A stretch of 14,224 nucleotides of DNA, from assembly GCA_964476135.1 (NCBI GenBank), contig CAYYYG010000029.1, positions 1-14,224 of the forward strand, written 5' to 3'. This document shows positions 1 to 5,432 of this stretch, piece after piece; within the stretch, counting starts at the first letter, position 1, and every line of letters begins with the position of its first letter. The position numbers were made by a program, and so were the translations under genes. The stretch is from CAYYYG01 sp964476135. Its GTDB lineage: Bacteria > Patescibacteriota > Microgenomatia > UBA1406 > GWC2-37-13. Below the pieces are notes generated by a model that worked only from the letters and a program-made list of their open reading frames with translations, made no database searches and was not told where the DNA came from.

Positions 1-893
1 AAGAAGCCATACTCAAAACCGTACCTCAGGCAGTCTCGGCTTCACAGGTGGTTTCAAACATAGTTAAACTTTCACAGGAAAAAACACAGTCGGTCACATC
101 ATCGGTCATACAATCGGTAATAAACAACGAACAGGCAATAGACACAATCACCAAGACTACCTCTCTCCCAAGAGAAACGGTGCAAAACATATTCCAGGCA
201 TTCACAGAGAATATGAACCTCCCGACAACCCAGATAATACAATCGATAAGCACCCAGACCAATGTCGGGCGGGATAAGGTGATGGAGGTTATCGGGGAGG
301 CGATGCGGTATGCGGCGGTTTCCAAAAATATTGTTTCTGAAGTGGCTACCAAAGAAGCGGTTGCCGAGGAACAGGTTACCAAACTTGCCGAGGCCGAAAT
401 GCCGGCCATAACCGAAGTCGAACAGACAATCGCGATTCCGGAAACTGTTTCGATCGAAGATTACGAGGAGGTGAAGCGGATGTGGAAAGACTTATACGAA
501 CATGGTGATGTGCCGGCTGATCTAGGTGTTGCAAGCAGAGAAGAATGGCTCGATAAGGAGATTCAGTTTGTAACCAATACTCTTAATGAACTCCTGTCGG
601 ATAATAATGATATGAGAATGGCCGGTCTTGATAGTATCGGATATATCCTGCCGATATTTATGGTCAACAACTTAAAAGGCTACGAAATTCTTGTTTACTT
701 GAAGGCCAAACTGGAGGCTGCCCGGGAAGTGCGCGAATCTCTGGAAAGAGGGAGCGAGCTCAAAAAAAGACTGGAAAAAGAAATCAACGGTCATGAAGAA
801 CTCGTGAGCGTGCCGCAGAAGTCGGACAAACAGAAAGAGCTTGACGCCCAACTCGATGCGGTGATTGCCGATGTCACGTCGACTGAAAAATAA
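1..893 (+). CDS. C-terminal part of an unrecognised protein with helical repeats
   Basis: The reading frame is open at the window edge (first full codon at 3), so this is the 3' part of a longer gene; the GTG at 48 is just an internal codon. About 296 residues are visible. I do not recognise the family. Roughly the first 130 residues are rich in Ser, Thr, Gln and Val. They can be laid out as degenerate 15-18 residue units, each an amphipathic helix with a Val/Ile pair in the middle (for example TSSVIQSVIN, RETVQNIFQAF, TTQIIQSIS, RDKVMEVIGEA), which suggests a helical-repeat or extended coiled structure. A more globular middle follows, and the last ~65 residues are highly charged (KLEAAREVRESLERGSELKK) and probably a coiled coil. 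No transmembrane segment or catalytic motif is visible in this part. The stop TAA at 891-893 lies 26 bp before the next gene on the same strand. Function unknown. Confidence 0.75.
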   Translation, partial: EAILKTVPQAVSASQVVSNIVKLSQEKTQSVTSSVIQSVINNEQAIDTITKTTSLPRETVQNIFQAFTENMNLPTTQIIQSISTQTNVGRDKVMEVIGEAMRYAAVSKNIVSEVATKEAVAEEQVTKLAEAEMPAITEVEQTIAIPETVSIEDYEEVKRMWKDLYEHGDVPADLGVASREEWLDKEIQFVTNTLNELLSDNNDMRMAGLDSIGYILPIFMVNNLKGYEILVYLKAKLEAAREVRESLERGSELKKRLEKEINGHEELVSVPQKSDKQKELDAQLDAVIADVTSTEK

Positions 894-903
894 GGTCAAA
901 TGA

Positions 904-911
904 TATAAAAT
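904..911 (+). promoter_or_regulatory. Candidate -10 element for the Nudix gene
   Basis: TATAAAAT lies 8 nt before the ATG at 920, and no Shine-Dalgarno is present in the 26-bp gap. A start at the usual distance would give a leaderless or nearly leaderless transcript, matching the pattern of other genes here. No good -35 is seen, so the gene could also be read from the upstream gene. Confidence 0.4.
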
Positions 912-919
912 ATCTTCTT

Positions 920-1453
920 ATGGACCATTATTCAAAAACCCTATACATTCCTCAGGTAAATGAAAAAGATGAAGTCATAGGAAAAATTGAACGCTGGGAA
1001 GCGCATAAAAAAGGCATTCTGCATAGAGCCTTCGATATAATACTTTATTACCAGGGAGAAGTTATCCTGCAGCATCGCAAGCATCCGGTGTATGATGGCT
1101 ACTTTACATTCACAGCCACGTCGCATATATATTGGGCGAACGGCAAATTTCAGGAAATGCTTGAGGGAGTTTACGGCACTCTCATGCGGGAGTGGAATAT
1201 AAAAGCAGCGGAGCTGAAGTATGAGCCGAAATATGCCGGGAAAATATACTACAAATCGAAGGAAGGGGAATTTACCGAACATGAAATCTGCTACTATTAT
1301 GTGTCGGAAATAAAAAACCTTCCACAAGTCAACTTTGAATACGCTTATGGCTACAGTCTACTCCCGGTTGAAAAAATTCGGCGTGAATCCTTTCCTCCGA
1401 ACAAAATTCTTGCGCCCTGGGTTGTTGAGGCATTAAAACAGAATATCATTTGA
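920..1453 (+). CDS. Nudix protein resembling type 1 isopentenyl-diphosphate isomerase, catalytic Cys absent
   Basis: This 177-residue protein aligns by eye along the whole length of E. coli Idi. Shared features are the NEKDEVIGKIERWEAH start, the two metal His (H29, H35 in HKKGILHRAF), H69, the Glu ending the Nudix helix (E91), the E-x-E pair (E120, E122 in FTEHEIC) and the active-site Trp in the APW motif (W167). The catalytic Cys of Idi (TNSVCGH) aligns with Thr67 in FTATSH. The Nudix box itself is degenerate (GTLMRE where REUxEE is usual). Metal and diphosphate binding therefore look intact, but the proton-transfer Cys needed for IPP/DMAPP isomerisation is missing. I infer a Nudix hydrolase or pyrophosphatase that keeps the Idi scaffold, with true isomerase activity less likely. 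The gene is on the same strand as the upstream gene and convergent with the SdpI-like gene across the assembly gap. Confidence 0.8.
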   Translation: MDHYSKTLYIPQVNEKDEVIGKIERWEAHKKGILHRAFDIILYYQGEVILQHRKHPVYDGYFTFTATSHIYWANGKFQEMLEGVYGTLMREWNIKAAELKYEPKYAGKIYYKSKEGEFTEHEICYYYVSEIKNLPQVNFEYAYGYSLLPVEKIRRESFPPNKILAPWVVEALKQNII

Positions 1454-1462
1454 CCTTCATTT

Positions 1463-1562
1463 NNNNNNNNNNNNNNNNNNNNNNNNNNNNNNNNNNNNNN
1501 NNNNNNNNNNNNNNNNNNNNNNNNNNNNNNNNNNNNNNNNNNNNNNNNNNNNNNNNNNNNNN
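1463..1562. other. Assembly gap, 100 N
   Basis: Exactly 100 N in a row, the usual placeholder for a scaffold gap of unknown length. The true distance and sequence between the Nudix stop and the SdpI-like gene are unknown, and the 3' end of the latter is hidden here. Confidence 0.98.
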
Positions 1563-2189
1563 TAACAATTTGAATTCATGGTAAGAATAGAGATAAGTGT
1601 AGATGATGGCAAATAAAAGCGGCGCGAGAATAAAGTAAAGTGCCTGATTGTGAAACAGAAATCCGAAGCAGGTGAATATGCCGGCGGTTCTGAATATGGT
1701 GGCTGCGAAGGTGTGAGTTTTTTTCCAGAGTTTTTCATCATGCATGCTCCAGGGATTGGCAATGCCTATTAAATAATTGCGCTTTGTTTTATCGATGACT
1801 TTACCCATGTGGTAGAGAAGCATCCCAAATGCGGGCGCGATAAACTGCAGGATGCTGAATCTAATCCCGCCGTTCCAGATAATCACGACAAAATGTATAT
1901 AAAACAAATAGCCGATTAAGACAAGGAGAAACCGATCGTAGTACTTTTGGAAAGATTTAATATTTTCGCTATACGGATCGAGGTTCGGAAGTAATTTGAA
2001 TAGATAATAGAATATAACCAGAGAAAAAGGCACGGCGAACGTGGCGAGCGAACGGTGTACGAAGCGATCAGGTGTGTCGTCGGGCGTCCAGTGGGTTGCC
2101 AGATATTCGGGCAGATAAGGATAAAGAAGTATGGACAGAAAAAAAGAAAAAATTATAATCATTACAGAATACCTTTCATACTTATTCAT
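1563..2189 (-). CDS. SdpI/DUF1648 family integral membrane protein, 3' end in the gap
   Basis: 209 residues are visible from ATG 2189 to the gap. The N-terminus is a membrane helix followed by LPEYLATHWTPDDTPDRF, the signature of DUF1648 (LP..ipTHW...g.pDrf). After further hydrophobic segments comes RNYLIGIANPWSMHDEKLWKKTH (residues 137-159), the SdpI signature (RN..iGirtPWtl.seevWkkTH). About six membrane helices can be placed. SdpI family members are ~200-220 residues, so only a few codons should be missing; the frame seen beyond the Ns cannot be trusted. In Bacillus, SdpI confers immunity to the SdpC toxin and acts in signalling, but most members have unknown roles and no sdpC- or sdpR-like gene is visible here. 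The gene is divergent from lexA and has its own promoter with a leaderless start. Confidence 0.85.
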
Positions 2190-2195
2190 ATATTG

Positions 2196-2224
2196 ATTCT
2201 ATAAAAATATAATCGTCTTGACAA
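2196..2224 (-). promoter_or_regulatory. Promoter of the SdpI-like gene, overlapping the lexA -35
   Basis: Read on the minus strand: TTGTCA (2219-2224), a 17-bp spacer, TAGAAT (2196-2201), then CAATAT and the ATG at 2189. A start 7 nt after the -10 falls on the A of the start codon, so the mRNA should be leaderless. The -35 overlaps the -35 of lexA on the other strand by 5 bp. Confidence 0.65.
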
Positions 2225-2247
2225 TTGCCACGGGTCGTAAGTATACT
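2218..2247 (+). promoter_or_regulatory. lexA promoter
   Basis: A perfect -35 TTGACA (2218-2223), an 18-bp spacer and the -10 TATACT (2242-2247). The ATG at 2255 lies 7 nt after the -10, where the transcription start is expected, so the lexA mRNA should be leaderless. This also argues for ATG 2255 over the in-frame TTG at 2225, which lies inside the promoter. Confidence 0.7.
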
Positions 2248-2265
2248 GGTAAACATGCGTTTACC
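2248..2265. promoter_or_regulatory. Candidate LexA operator (perfect 7+7 inverted repeat)
   Basis: GGTAAAC (2248-2254) and GTTTACC (2259-2265) are exact reverse complements separated by ATGC, which contains the lexA start codon. The repeat begins one base after the -10 hexamer and covers the expected transcription start, an ideal place for autorepression. It has the two-fold symmetry and size of LexA-family operators but does not match the Gram-positive (GAAC-N4-GTTC) or enterobacterial (CTGT-N8-ACAG) consensus. No second full copy is seen in this window. Confidence 0.55.
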
Positions 2266-2839
2266 TAAAAATGACACTGGCCGTTTAGGCCAGGTAAAAA
2301 AATTTTATCGCGATGCAAGGCGCCTGCCGACTTATTCAGAGATGTTGAAGATGTTTGGCTTGTCTTCAAAAAATGCGGTATTTAAGATTGTTAAAAAATG
2401 GGTGAAGGAAGGGTTTATTGAAAAAAAAGATGAAAAGCTGGCGCCGACCGGAAAATTTTTCAGCATCCCGCTTCTTGGTGTTATCAAGGCCGGATTTCCG
2501 GTAATTTCTGAAGAAGACAAAAATTATTTATCACTTGAAGAATATCTGATAGAAGATCCGAATAAAACATTTTTACTGAAAGTGAGCGGCGACTCGATGA
2601 TTGATGCGGGTATTTATGAGGGCGACATTGTCGTTGTCCAAAGACAGAAAGATGCGCGTCCGGGAGATGTCGTGCTGGCGCAGATTGACCATGAATGGAC
2701 ACTGAAAATTTATCAAATCGATAAGAAGAAAAACATTACTTATCTTCTGGCGGCGAACTCAAATTATCCGCCATTTTATCCGCATAACGAACTTCAGATA
2801 CACGGCATTGTAAGGGCGGTTGTTCGTAAATTAAACTGA
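2255..2839 (+). CDS. lexA: LexA-like repressor, S24 self-cleaving peptidase
   Basis: 194 residues from ATG 2255. Residues ~8-60 form a winged helix-turn-helix DNA-binding domain (TYSEMLKMFGLSSKNAVFKIVKKW). The S24 domain follows: the cleavage site is Ala79-Gly80 in GVIKAGFP, the nucleophile is Ser114 in VSGDSMIDAGIYEGD, and the general base is Lys151 in WTLKIY. All residues needed for RecA-stimulated autoproteolysis are present and the length is normal for LexA. LexA represses DNA-damage genes and usually its own gene, which fits the inverted repeat over the start codon. It could instead be a LexA-type regulator with a narrow local regulon. It is divergent from the SdpI-like gene, and its last 9 bp overlap the end of the DoxX-like gene on the other strand. 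No terminator is visible between them. Confidence 0.88.
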   Translation: MRLPKNDTGRLGQVKKFYRDARRLPTYSEMLKMFGLSSKNAVFKIVKKWVKEGFIEKKDEKLAPTGKFFSIPLLGVIKAGFPVISEEDKNYLSLEEYLIEDPNKTFLLKVSGDSMIDAGIYEGDIVVVQRQKDARPGDVVLAQIDHEWTLKIYQIDKKKNITYLLAANSNYPPFYPHNELQIHGIVRAVVRKLN

Positions 2840-3325
2840 TCGGCTGCGGTTATATTTGATATTTTTTGCCATGGTGACAGCGCCGATAATCTGCAGTGCT
2901 GCCATGAGGGCATTAATGCTCCATGTTGATGGGCTGGTCCAGCCGGCGGAAAGAAAGAAAATAATATTCAATAATGCTCCCGTCAGCATACCGAGTAATA
3001 AGATATATTTCGCCGGTTCACTGTGTTTTGTGTTTGTCAGAATTGCTCCCGAAGTGATGATAAGCGAAACGGCGGCGAATAACTCTCCGGTAATTGTCAG
3101 TGCGGCAAAAGTTTCCGCATTCGGAATGGCGATATTTTCAAGGAAAGTTTTTACCGGAAGGTAAGGATTCTCGGAGGCAAATTTTTTCAAAACAATATCA
3201 AGAGTAGCGACGAATTTGCCGCCGACGATCTTACCGTATACGCTCTGCAGCCAAATTAATCCGATCGATAAATATACAAGGTAAAAGCCTTCGATAATGC
3301 TCCGGTCCTGTTTTGTATTTTTCAT
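2831..3325 (-). CDS. DoxX/DoxD-like integral membrane protein
   Basis: 164 residues with about four membrane helices (near 14-32, 74-96, 107-126 and 133-153). The pattern resembles the DoxX superfamily and the DoxD small subunit of thiosulfate:quinone oxidoreductase: an early helix with LVYLSIGLIWLQSVYGKIV, a soluble loop with a long helix (KFASENPYLPVKTFLEN), then three closely spaced helices with a Gly-rich stretch and WTSPSTW. No redox-centre motif is visible, so the substrate cannot be stated; many relatives are annotated only as DoxX family. The gene starts 3 bp after the rnhB stop codon on the same strand and may share its transcript, although a -10-like TACAAT lies just upstream. Its 3' end overlaps lexA by 9 bp, tail to tail. 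Confidence 0.65.
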   Translation of the reverse strand: MKNTKQDRSIIEGFYLVYLSIGLIWLQSVYGKIVGGKFVATLDIVLKKFASENPYLPVKTFLENIAIPNAETFAALTITGELFAAVSLIITSGAILTNTKHSEPAKYILLLGMLTGALLNIIFFLSAGWTSPSTWSINALMAALQIIGAVTMAKNIKYNRSRSV

Positions 3326-3328
3326 AAC

Positions 3329-4003
3329 TTAAATTGTATAACTTTTGTTCAGTATATTTCTGACGAATAGTTTTCTATGATGCGCCGTGATTCCCCGGTT
3401 TTTTATTGCCAACAGATGTTCTTTGGTGCCATATCCTTTATTTTTTTCCCAGCCGTATGCCGAAAAGCGCTGTGACAGACTGTGCATGTAACCGTCGCGT
3501 TCGACTTTTGCGATTATGGAGGCGGCCGCTATGGAAAATGATTTGGTATCGCCGCCGATTATGCATTTTATTTGTTTTTCGGCGATGTTATCCAGTTTCA
3601 GCTTATAATTTCCGTCGACGATAACCGCAAAGTCGCAAGTTAGCCGGGAAGCGGCGAGTATTTTATTTACGCTATCGTTTATAAGTTTTTTTATGACTGC
3701 GGCAATTCCATATTCATTTATTTCCTCGACCGTACCTGAGCATATGGAGTAGGAGTGGGCGGCTTTTTTGATAAACTGAGAAAGCTTAACTCTTTTTTCC
3801 GCCGGGATTTTTTTGGAATCGTCGATCCCCGATAACTCAATTTCGCCTTTTACAAAATCTGTATCCGGACTGCCGAAACAGACGGCGCCGACTGTGACTG
3901 GACCTGCAAGCGGTCCTCGGCCTACCTCATCGACCCCGATTACAAGACGATTGTTCAGCCAGAATTCCTTTTCAATAAGAAAGGAGGGTTTTGAGCGGCT
4001 CAT
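3329..4003 (-). CDS. rnhB: Ribonuclease HII
   Basis: 224 residues with every hallmark of RNase HII, which cuts the RNA strand of RNA/DNA hybrids and starts removal of misincorporated ribonucleotides. GVDEVGRGPLAGPV (23-36) gives the first catalytic pair D25-E26, VIVDGN gives D130, and GGDTKSFSIAAASIIAKVERD (150-170) gives D152. DDSKK (61-65) and NKGYGTKEHL (188-197) are also typical, and the C-terminal TAHHRKLF is the usual end. Length is normal and the gene looks intact. The start codon is only 20 bp from the start of the divergent dehydrogenase gene, which leaves no room for a normal 5' leader. The DoxX-like gene follows 3 bp downstream. Confidence 0.96.
   Translation of the reverse strand: MSRSKPSFLIEKEFWLNNRLVIGVDEVGRGPLAGPVTVGAVCFGSPDTDFVKGEIELSGIDDSKKIPAEKRVKLSQFIKKAAHSYSICSGTVEEINEYGIAAVIKKLINDSVNKILAASRLTCDFAVIVDGNYKLKLDNIAEKQIKCIIGGDTKSFSIAAASIIAKVERDGYMHSLSQRFSAYGWEKNKGYGTKEHLLAIKNRGITAHHRKLFVRNILNKSYTI
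3333..3338 (-). promoter_or_regulatory. Candidate internal -10 for the DoxX-like gene
   Basis: On the minus strand TACAAT lies 7 nt before the ATG at 3325, inside the last codons of rnhB and its stop region. The spacing equals that of the leaderless promoters elsewhere in the window. No convincing -35 is visible. Confidence 0.3.
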
Positions 4004-4010
4004 AAGAGGT

Positions 4011-4017
4011 GTATAAT
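4011..4017. promoter_or_regulatory. Shared -10 region between rnhB and the dehydrogenase gene
   Basis: The 20-bp gap between the two start codons contains TATAAT (plus strand 4012-4017), 6 nt before ATG 4024. The same bases read TTATAC on the minus strand (4011-4016), 7 nt before the rnhB ATG at 4003. A TTGAGC at 3991-3996 is a possible plus-strand -35 with a short 15-bp spacer. The gap suggests a bidirectional promoter giving two leaderless transcripts; the plus-strand call is the stronger one. Confidence 0.5.
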
Positions 4018-4023
4018 TTTAAC

Positions 4024-4893
4024 ATGAAACTTAAAGTTGCGTTTATAGGCATCGGGTTGATGGGGGAGCCAATGGCAAGAAATATATTGAAGAAAGGGTA
4101 TCCGCTGACTATATATAACCGCAGTGCGCATAAGATGAAAAAACTACGTAGAGAAGGCGCGCTTGCTGCAAAGCGGCCGGCGGATGCGGCAGAAGGTGCT
4201 GATGTAATAATTACCATGGTTACCGCCGGTGCCGATGTCGAGGCGGTGCTGTTTGGGGAAAACGGGGCCGCTGAAAATATTAAAAAGGGTGCCGTAGTTG
4301 TCGATATGAGTACAATCGGCCCGAGTGCGGCGAAGGCGATTGCACATAAGCTTAAAAAGTACGGAGTGGGGTTTATCGATGCTCCGGTGACTGGTAGTAC
4401 GCCAGGCGCCATTTCCGGAACGCTGACTATTTTTGCCGGCGGCGATAAAGCTGCTCTTGATAAAGTGATGCCGGTTCTTGAGGCGATGGGTAAAAACATC
4501 CATCACGTCGGAGGTGTCGGGCAGGGGCAGGCGATAAAATTGATCAATAACCATTTGATAGCCGTTTCTGTGATTGCCGTTGCCGAGGCGATGTTTATGG
4601 CCGACTCTTTTGGACTGCCGCGAAAAAAAGCGGCCGAGATATTAAAAACTGTTCCGGCAATGTCGGGCATGATGAGTCTGAAGATTCCAAACTATGTTGA
4701 CGATGTTTATCCGCTGTTATTTTCGACTGCGAATCTGAAGAAAGATTTACAGCTTGCGGTTCAGGAGCTTGATGGTGCGGGAAATAAATTTGGATCCTTG
4801 ACGCATGCTTTTGAGCTGTATCATAAGGCGATTGAGCAGGGAATGGAAGGGGAAGATTTTTCAAAAGTTATAAAAATTATGGAAAAATTATAA
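4024..4893 (+). CDS. NAD(P)-dependent beta-hydroxyacid dehydrogenase (3-hydroxyisobutyrate dehydrogenase family)
   Basis: 289 residues from ATG 4024; the in-frame GTG at 4009 overlaps the promoter -10 and is not favoured. The N-terminal Rossmann fold starts at once with VAFIGIGLMGEPMARNI (G9-x-G11-x2-G14). The substrate signature is DAPVTGSTPGAISGTLTIFAGG (119-140), with Thr123 in the Ser/Thr position. GVGQGQAIKLINNHL (165-178) supplies the catalytic Lys172 and Asn176, and LKKDL (238-242) is the conserved C-terminal Lys/Asp. Length matches the family (290-300). Members oxidise 3-hydroxyisobutyrate, tartronate semialdehyde/glycerate, 4-hydroxybutyrate and similar acids, and the sequence alone does not settle which. 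The TAA stop is 1 bp before the next small gene, which is probably co-transcribed. Confidence 0.9.
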   Translation: MKLKVAFIGIGLMGEPMARNILKKGYPLTIYNRSAHKMKKLRREGALAAKRPADAAEGADVIITMVTAGADVEAVLFGENGAAENIKKGAVVVDMSTIGPSAAKAIAHKLKKYGVGFIDAPVTGSTPGAISGTLTIFAGGDKAALDKVMPVLEAMGKNIHHVGGVGQGQAIKLINNHLIAVSVIAVAEAMFMADSFGLPRKKAAEILKTVPAMSGMMSLKIPNYVDDVYPLLFSTANLKKDLQLAVQELDGAGNKFGSLTHAFELYHKAIEQGMEGEDFSKVIKIMEKL

Positions 4894-4894
4894 T

Positions 4895-5101
4895 ATGGAA
4901 TTCTATGGCCGTGACCGCGAACTACTCATCTGGTTTTTGTTTTTTGCCTTGGGGGTGTATATAAACAGATTCAAGTTTAAGAATTTGGAGCACCAGGTTT
5001 TTGGGTTCTATATTCCCCTTTGGGCGATAACATTATTGACTGCCATTATATTTGGTTTTTTCTGCTGGCTTATGTTGCATATCTTGTTGTGGGTGTTTTA
5101 G
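4895..5101 (+). CDS. Small two-helix membrane protein, hypothetical
   Basis: 68 residues beginning one base after the dehydrogenase stop codon, so translation is likely coupled. A short charged N-terminus (MEFYGRDRE) is followed by a first hydrophobic helix (LLIWFLFFALGVYI), a basic linker and a second, longer one (YIPLWAITLLTAIIFGFFCW and onward to the end). I do not recognise the family. Position in the operon and the terminator 9 bp downstream support a real gene. No partner is evident beyond the dehydrogenase. Confidence 0.6.
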   Translation: MEFYGRDRELLIWFLFFALGVYINRFKFKNLEHQVFGFYIPLWAITLLTAIIFGFFCWLMLHILLWVF

Positions 5102-5109
5102 AAGAAAGT

Positions 5110-5138
5110 GTCCCTTCGGCAAGGAGTACCGAAGGGAC
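5110..5138. terminator. Hairpin terminator, probably used from both sides
   Basis: GTCCCTTCGG (5110-5119) and CCGAAGGGAC (5129-5138) form a perfect 10-bp stem with a 9-nt loop. On the plus strand it follows the 68-residue gene and is succeeded by GTGTTGTTTG. On the minus strand it lies 29 nt after the zinc-ribbon stop and is succeeded by the pyrimidine-rich ACTTTCTTCT. Neither U-tract is perfect, but the position between two convergent genes fits a shared terminator. Confidence 0.75.
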
Positions 5139-5167
5139 GTGTTGTTTGCCAGTTATGGCTTATTTGG

Positions 5168-5296
5168 TTATTTAGATAACACTGCACCACAATTGGAGCA
5201 CTTCTCAGGTGTGATTGTACCTGGCCCCTGATATGTTGATCCACAATTTTTGCAGCGAATCCAATACGACCAAATTCTCTCAAAAAAGACAATCAT
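5168..5296 (-). CDS. 42-residue zinc-ribbon protein
   Basis: A small gene of ATG, 41 more codons and TAA on the minus strand. The product begins MIVFFERIWSYWIR and carries two CxxC knuckles, CKNC (C15, C18) and CSNC (C33, C36), 14 residues apart, the classical zinc-ribbon layout, with the usual CGS and CGAVL context after each knuckle. A strong Shine-Dalgarno AAGGAG (5305-5310) lies 8 nt before the ATG, which makes it clearly the most SD-like start in the window. The aromatic, basic N-terminus may attach to a membrane or partner. Downstream is a hairpin terminator and upstream a candidate promoter with a 5' stem-loop. Proteins of this kind bind nucleic acid or other proteins, but no specific function can be named. 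Confidence 0.75.
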   Translation of the reverse strand: MIVFFERIWSYWIRCKNCGSTYQGPGTITPEKCSNCGAVLSK

Positions 5297-5304
5297 GATC
5301 TTAT

Positions 5305-5357
5305 CTCCTTGGTTTTTGTTTCTTTTTGGATGATTCCAAAAAGATTACAGTATTATA
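5305..5357 (-). promoter_or_regulatory. Promoter, 5' stem-loop and RBS of the zinc-ribbon gene
   Basis: On the minus strand TATAAT (5352-5357) is followed 7 nt later by a perfect hairpin: ten bases at 5344-5335 pair with ten at 5330-5321 around a 4-nt loop. The expected transcription start (~5345) is the first base of this hairpin, so the mRNA would begin with a stem-loop, followed by an A-rich stretch and the AAGGAG at 5305-5310. It is not a terminator on either strand, since no U-tract follows. A good -35 is not evident. The stem-loop could protect the 5' end or be an operator. Confidence 0.5.
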
Positions 5358-5432
5358 CTACTGCTAATGATCTATAAATAGCCAACAAAATTTCTATGAG
5401 TTTAATCCCTCTATATGTTTTGTATGTACATC

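Noticed and set aside
920..1453. Calling the Nudix gene idi
   Set aside because: The overall alignment is good, but the catalytic Cys position is Thr67, so I kept a family-level name.
1446..1562. Exact C-terminus (MKVK) of the SdpI-like gene beyond the Ns
   Set aside because: The gap length is a placeholder, so the reading frame cannot be carried across it.
2225..2254. Longer lexA start at TTG 2225
   Set aside because: It lies between the -35 and -10 elements; the predicted transcript begins at ATG 2255.
5098..5292. A 64-codon minus-strand reading frame across the terminator and zinc-ribbon gene
   Set aside because: It runs through the perfect terminator hairpin and has no recognisable domain, while the overlapping frame has CxxC pairs, a Shine-Dalgarno and a proper stop.
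5321..5344. Hairpin as a proC terminator
   Set aside because: No U-tract follows it on the minus strand (AACAAAAACC comes next), and it sits at the predicted start of the zinc-ribbon transcript.
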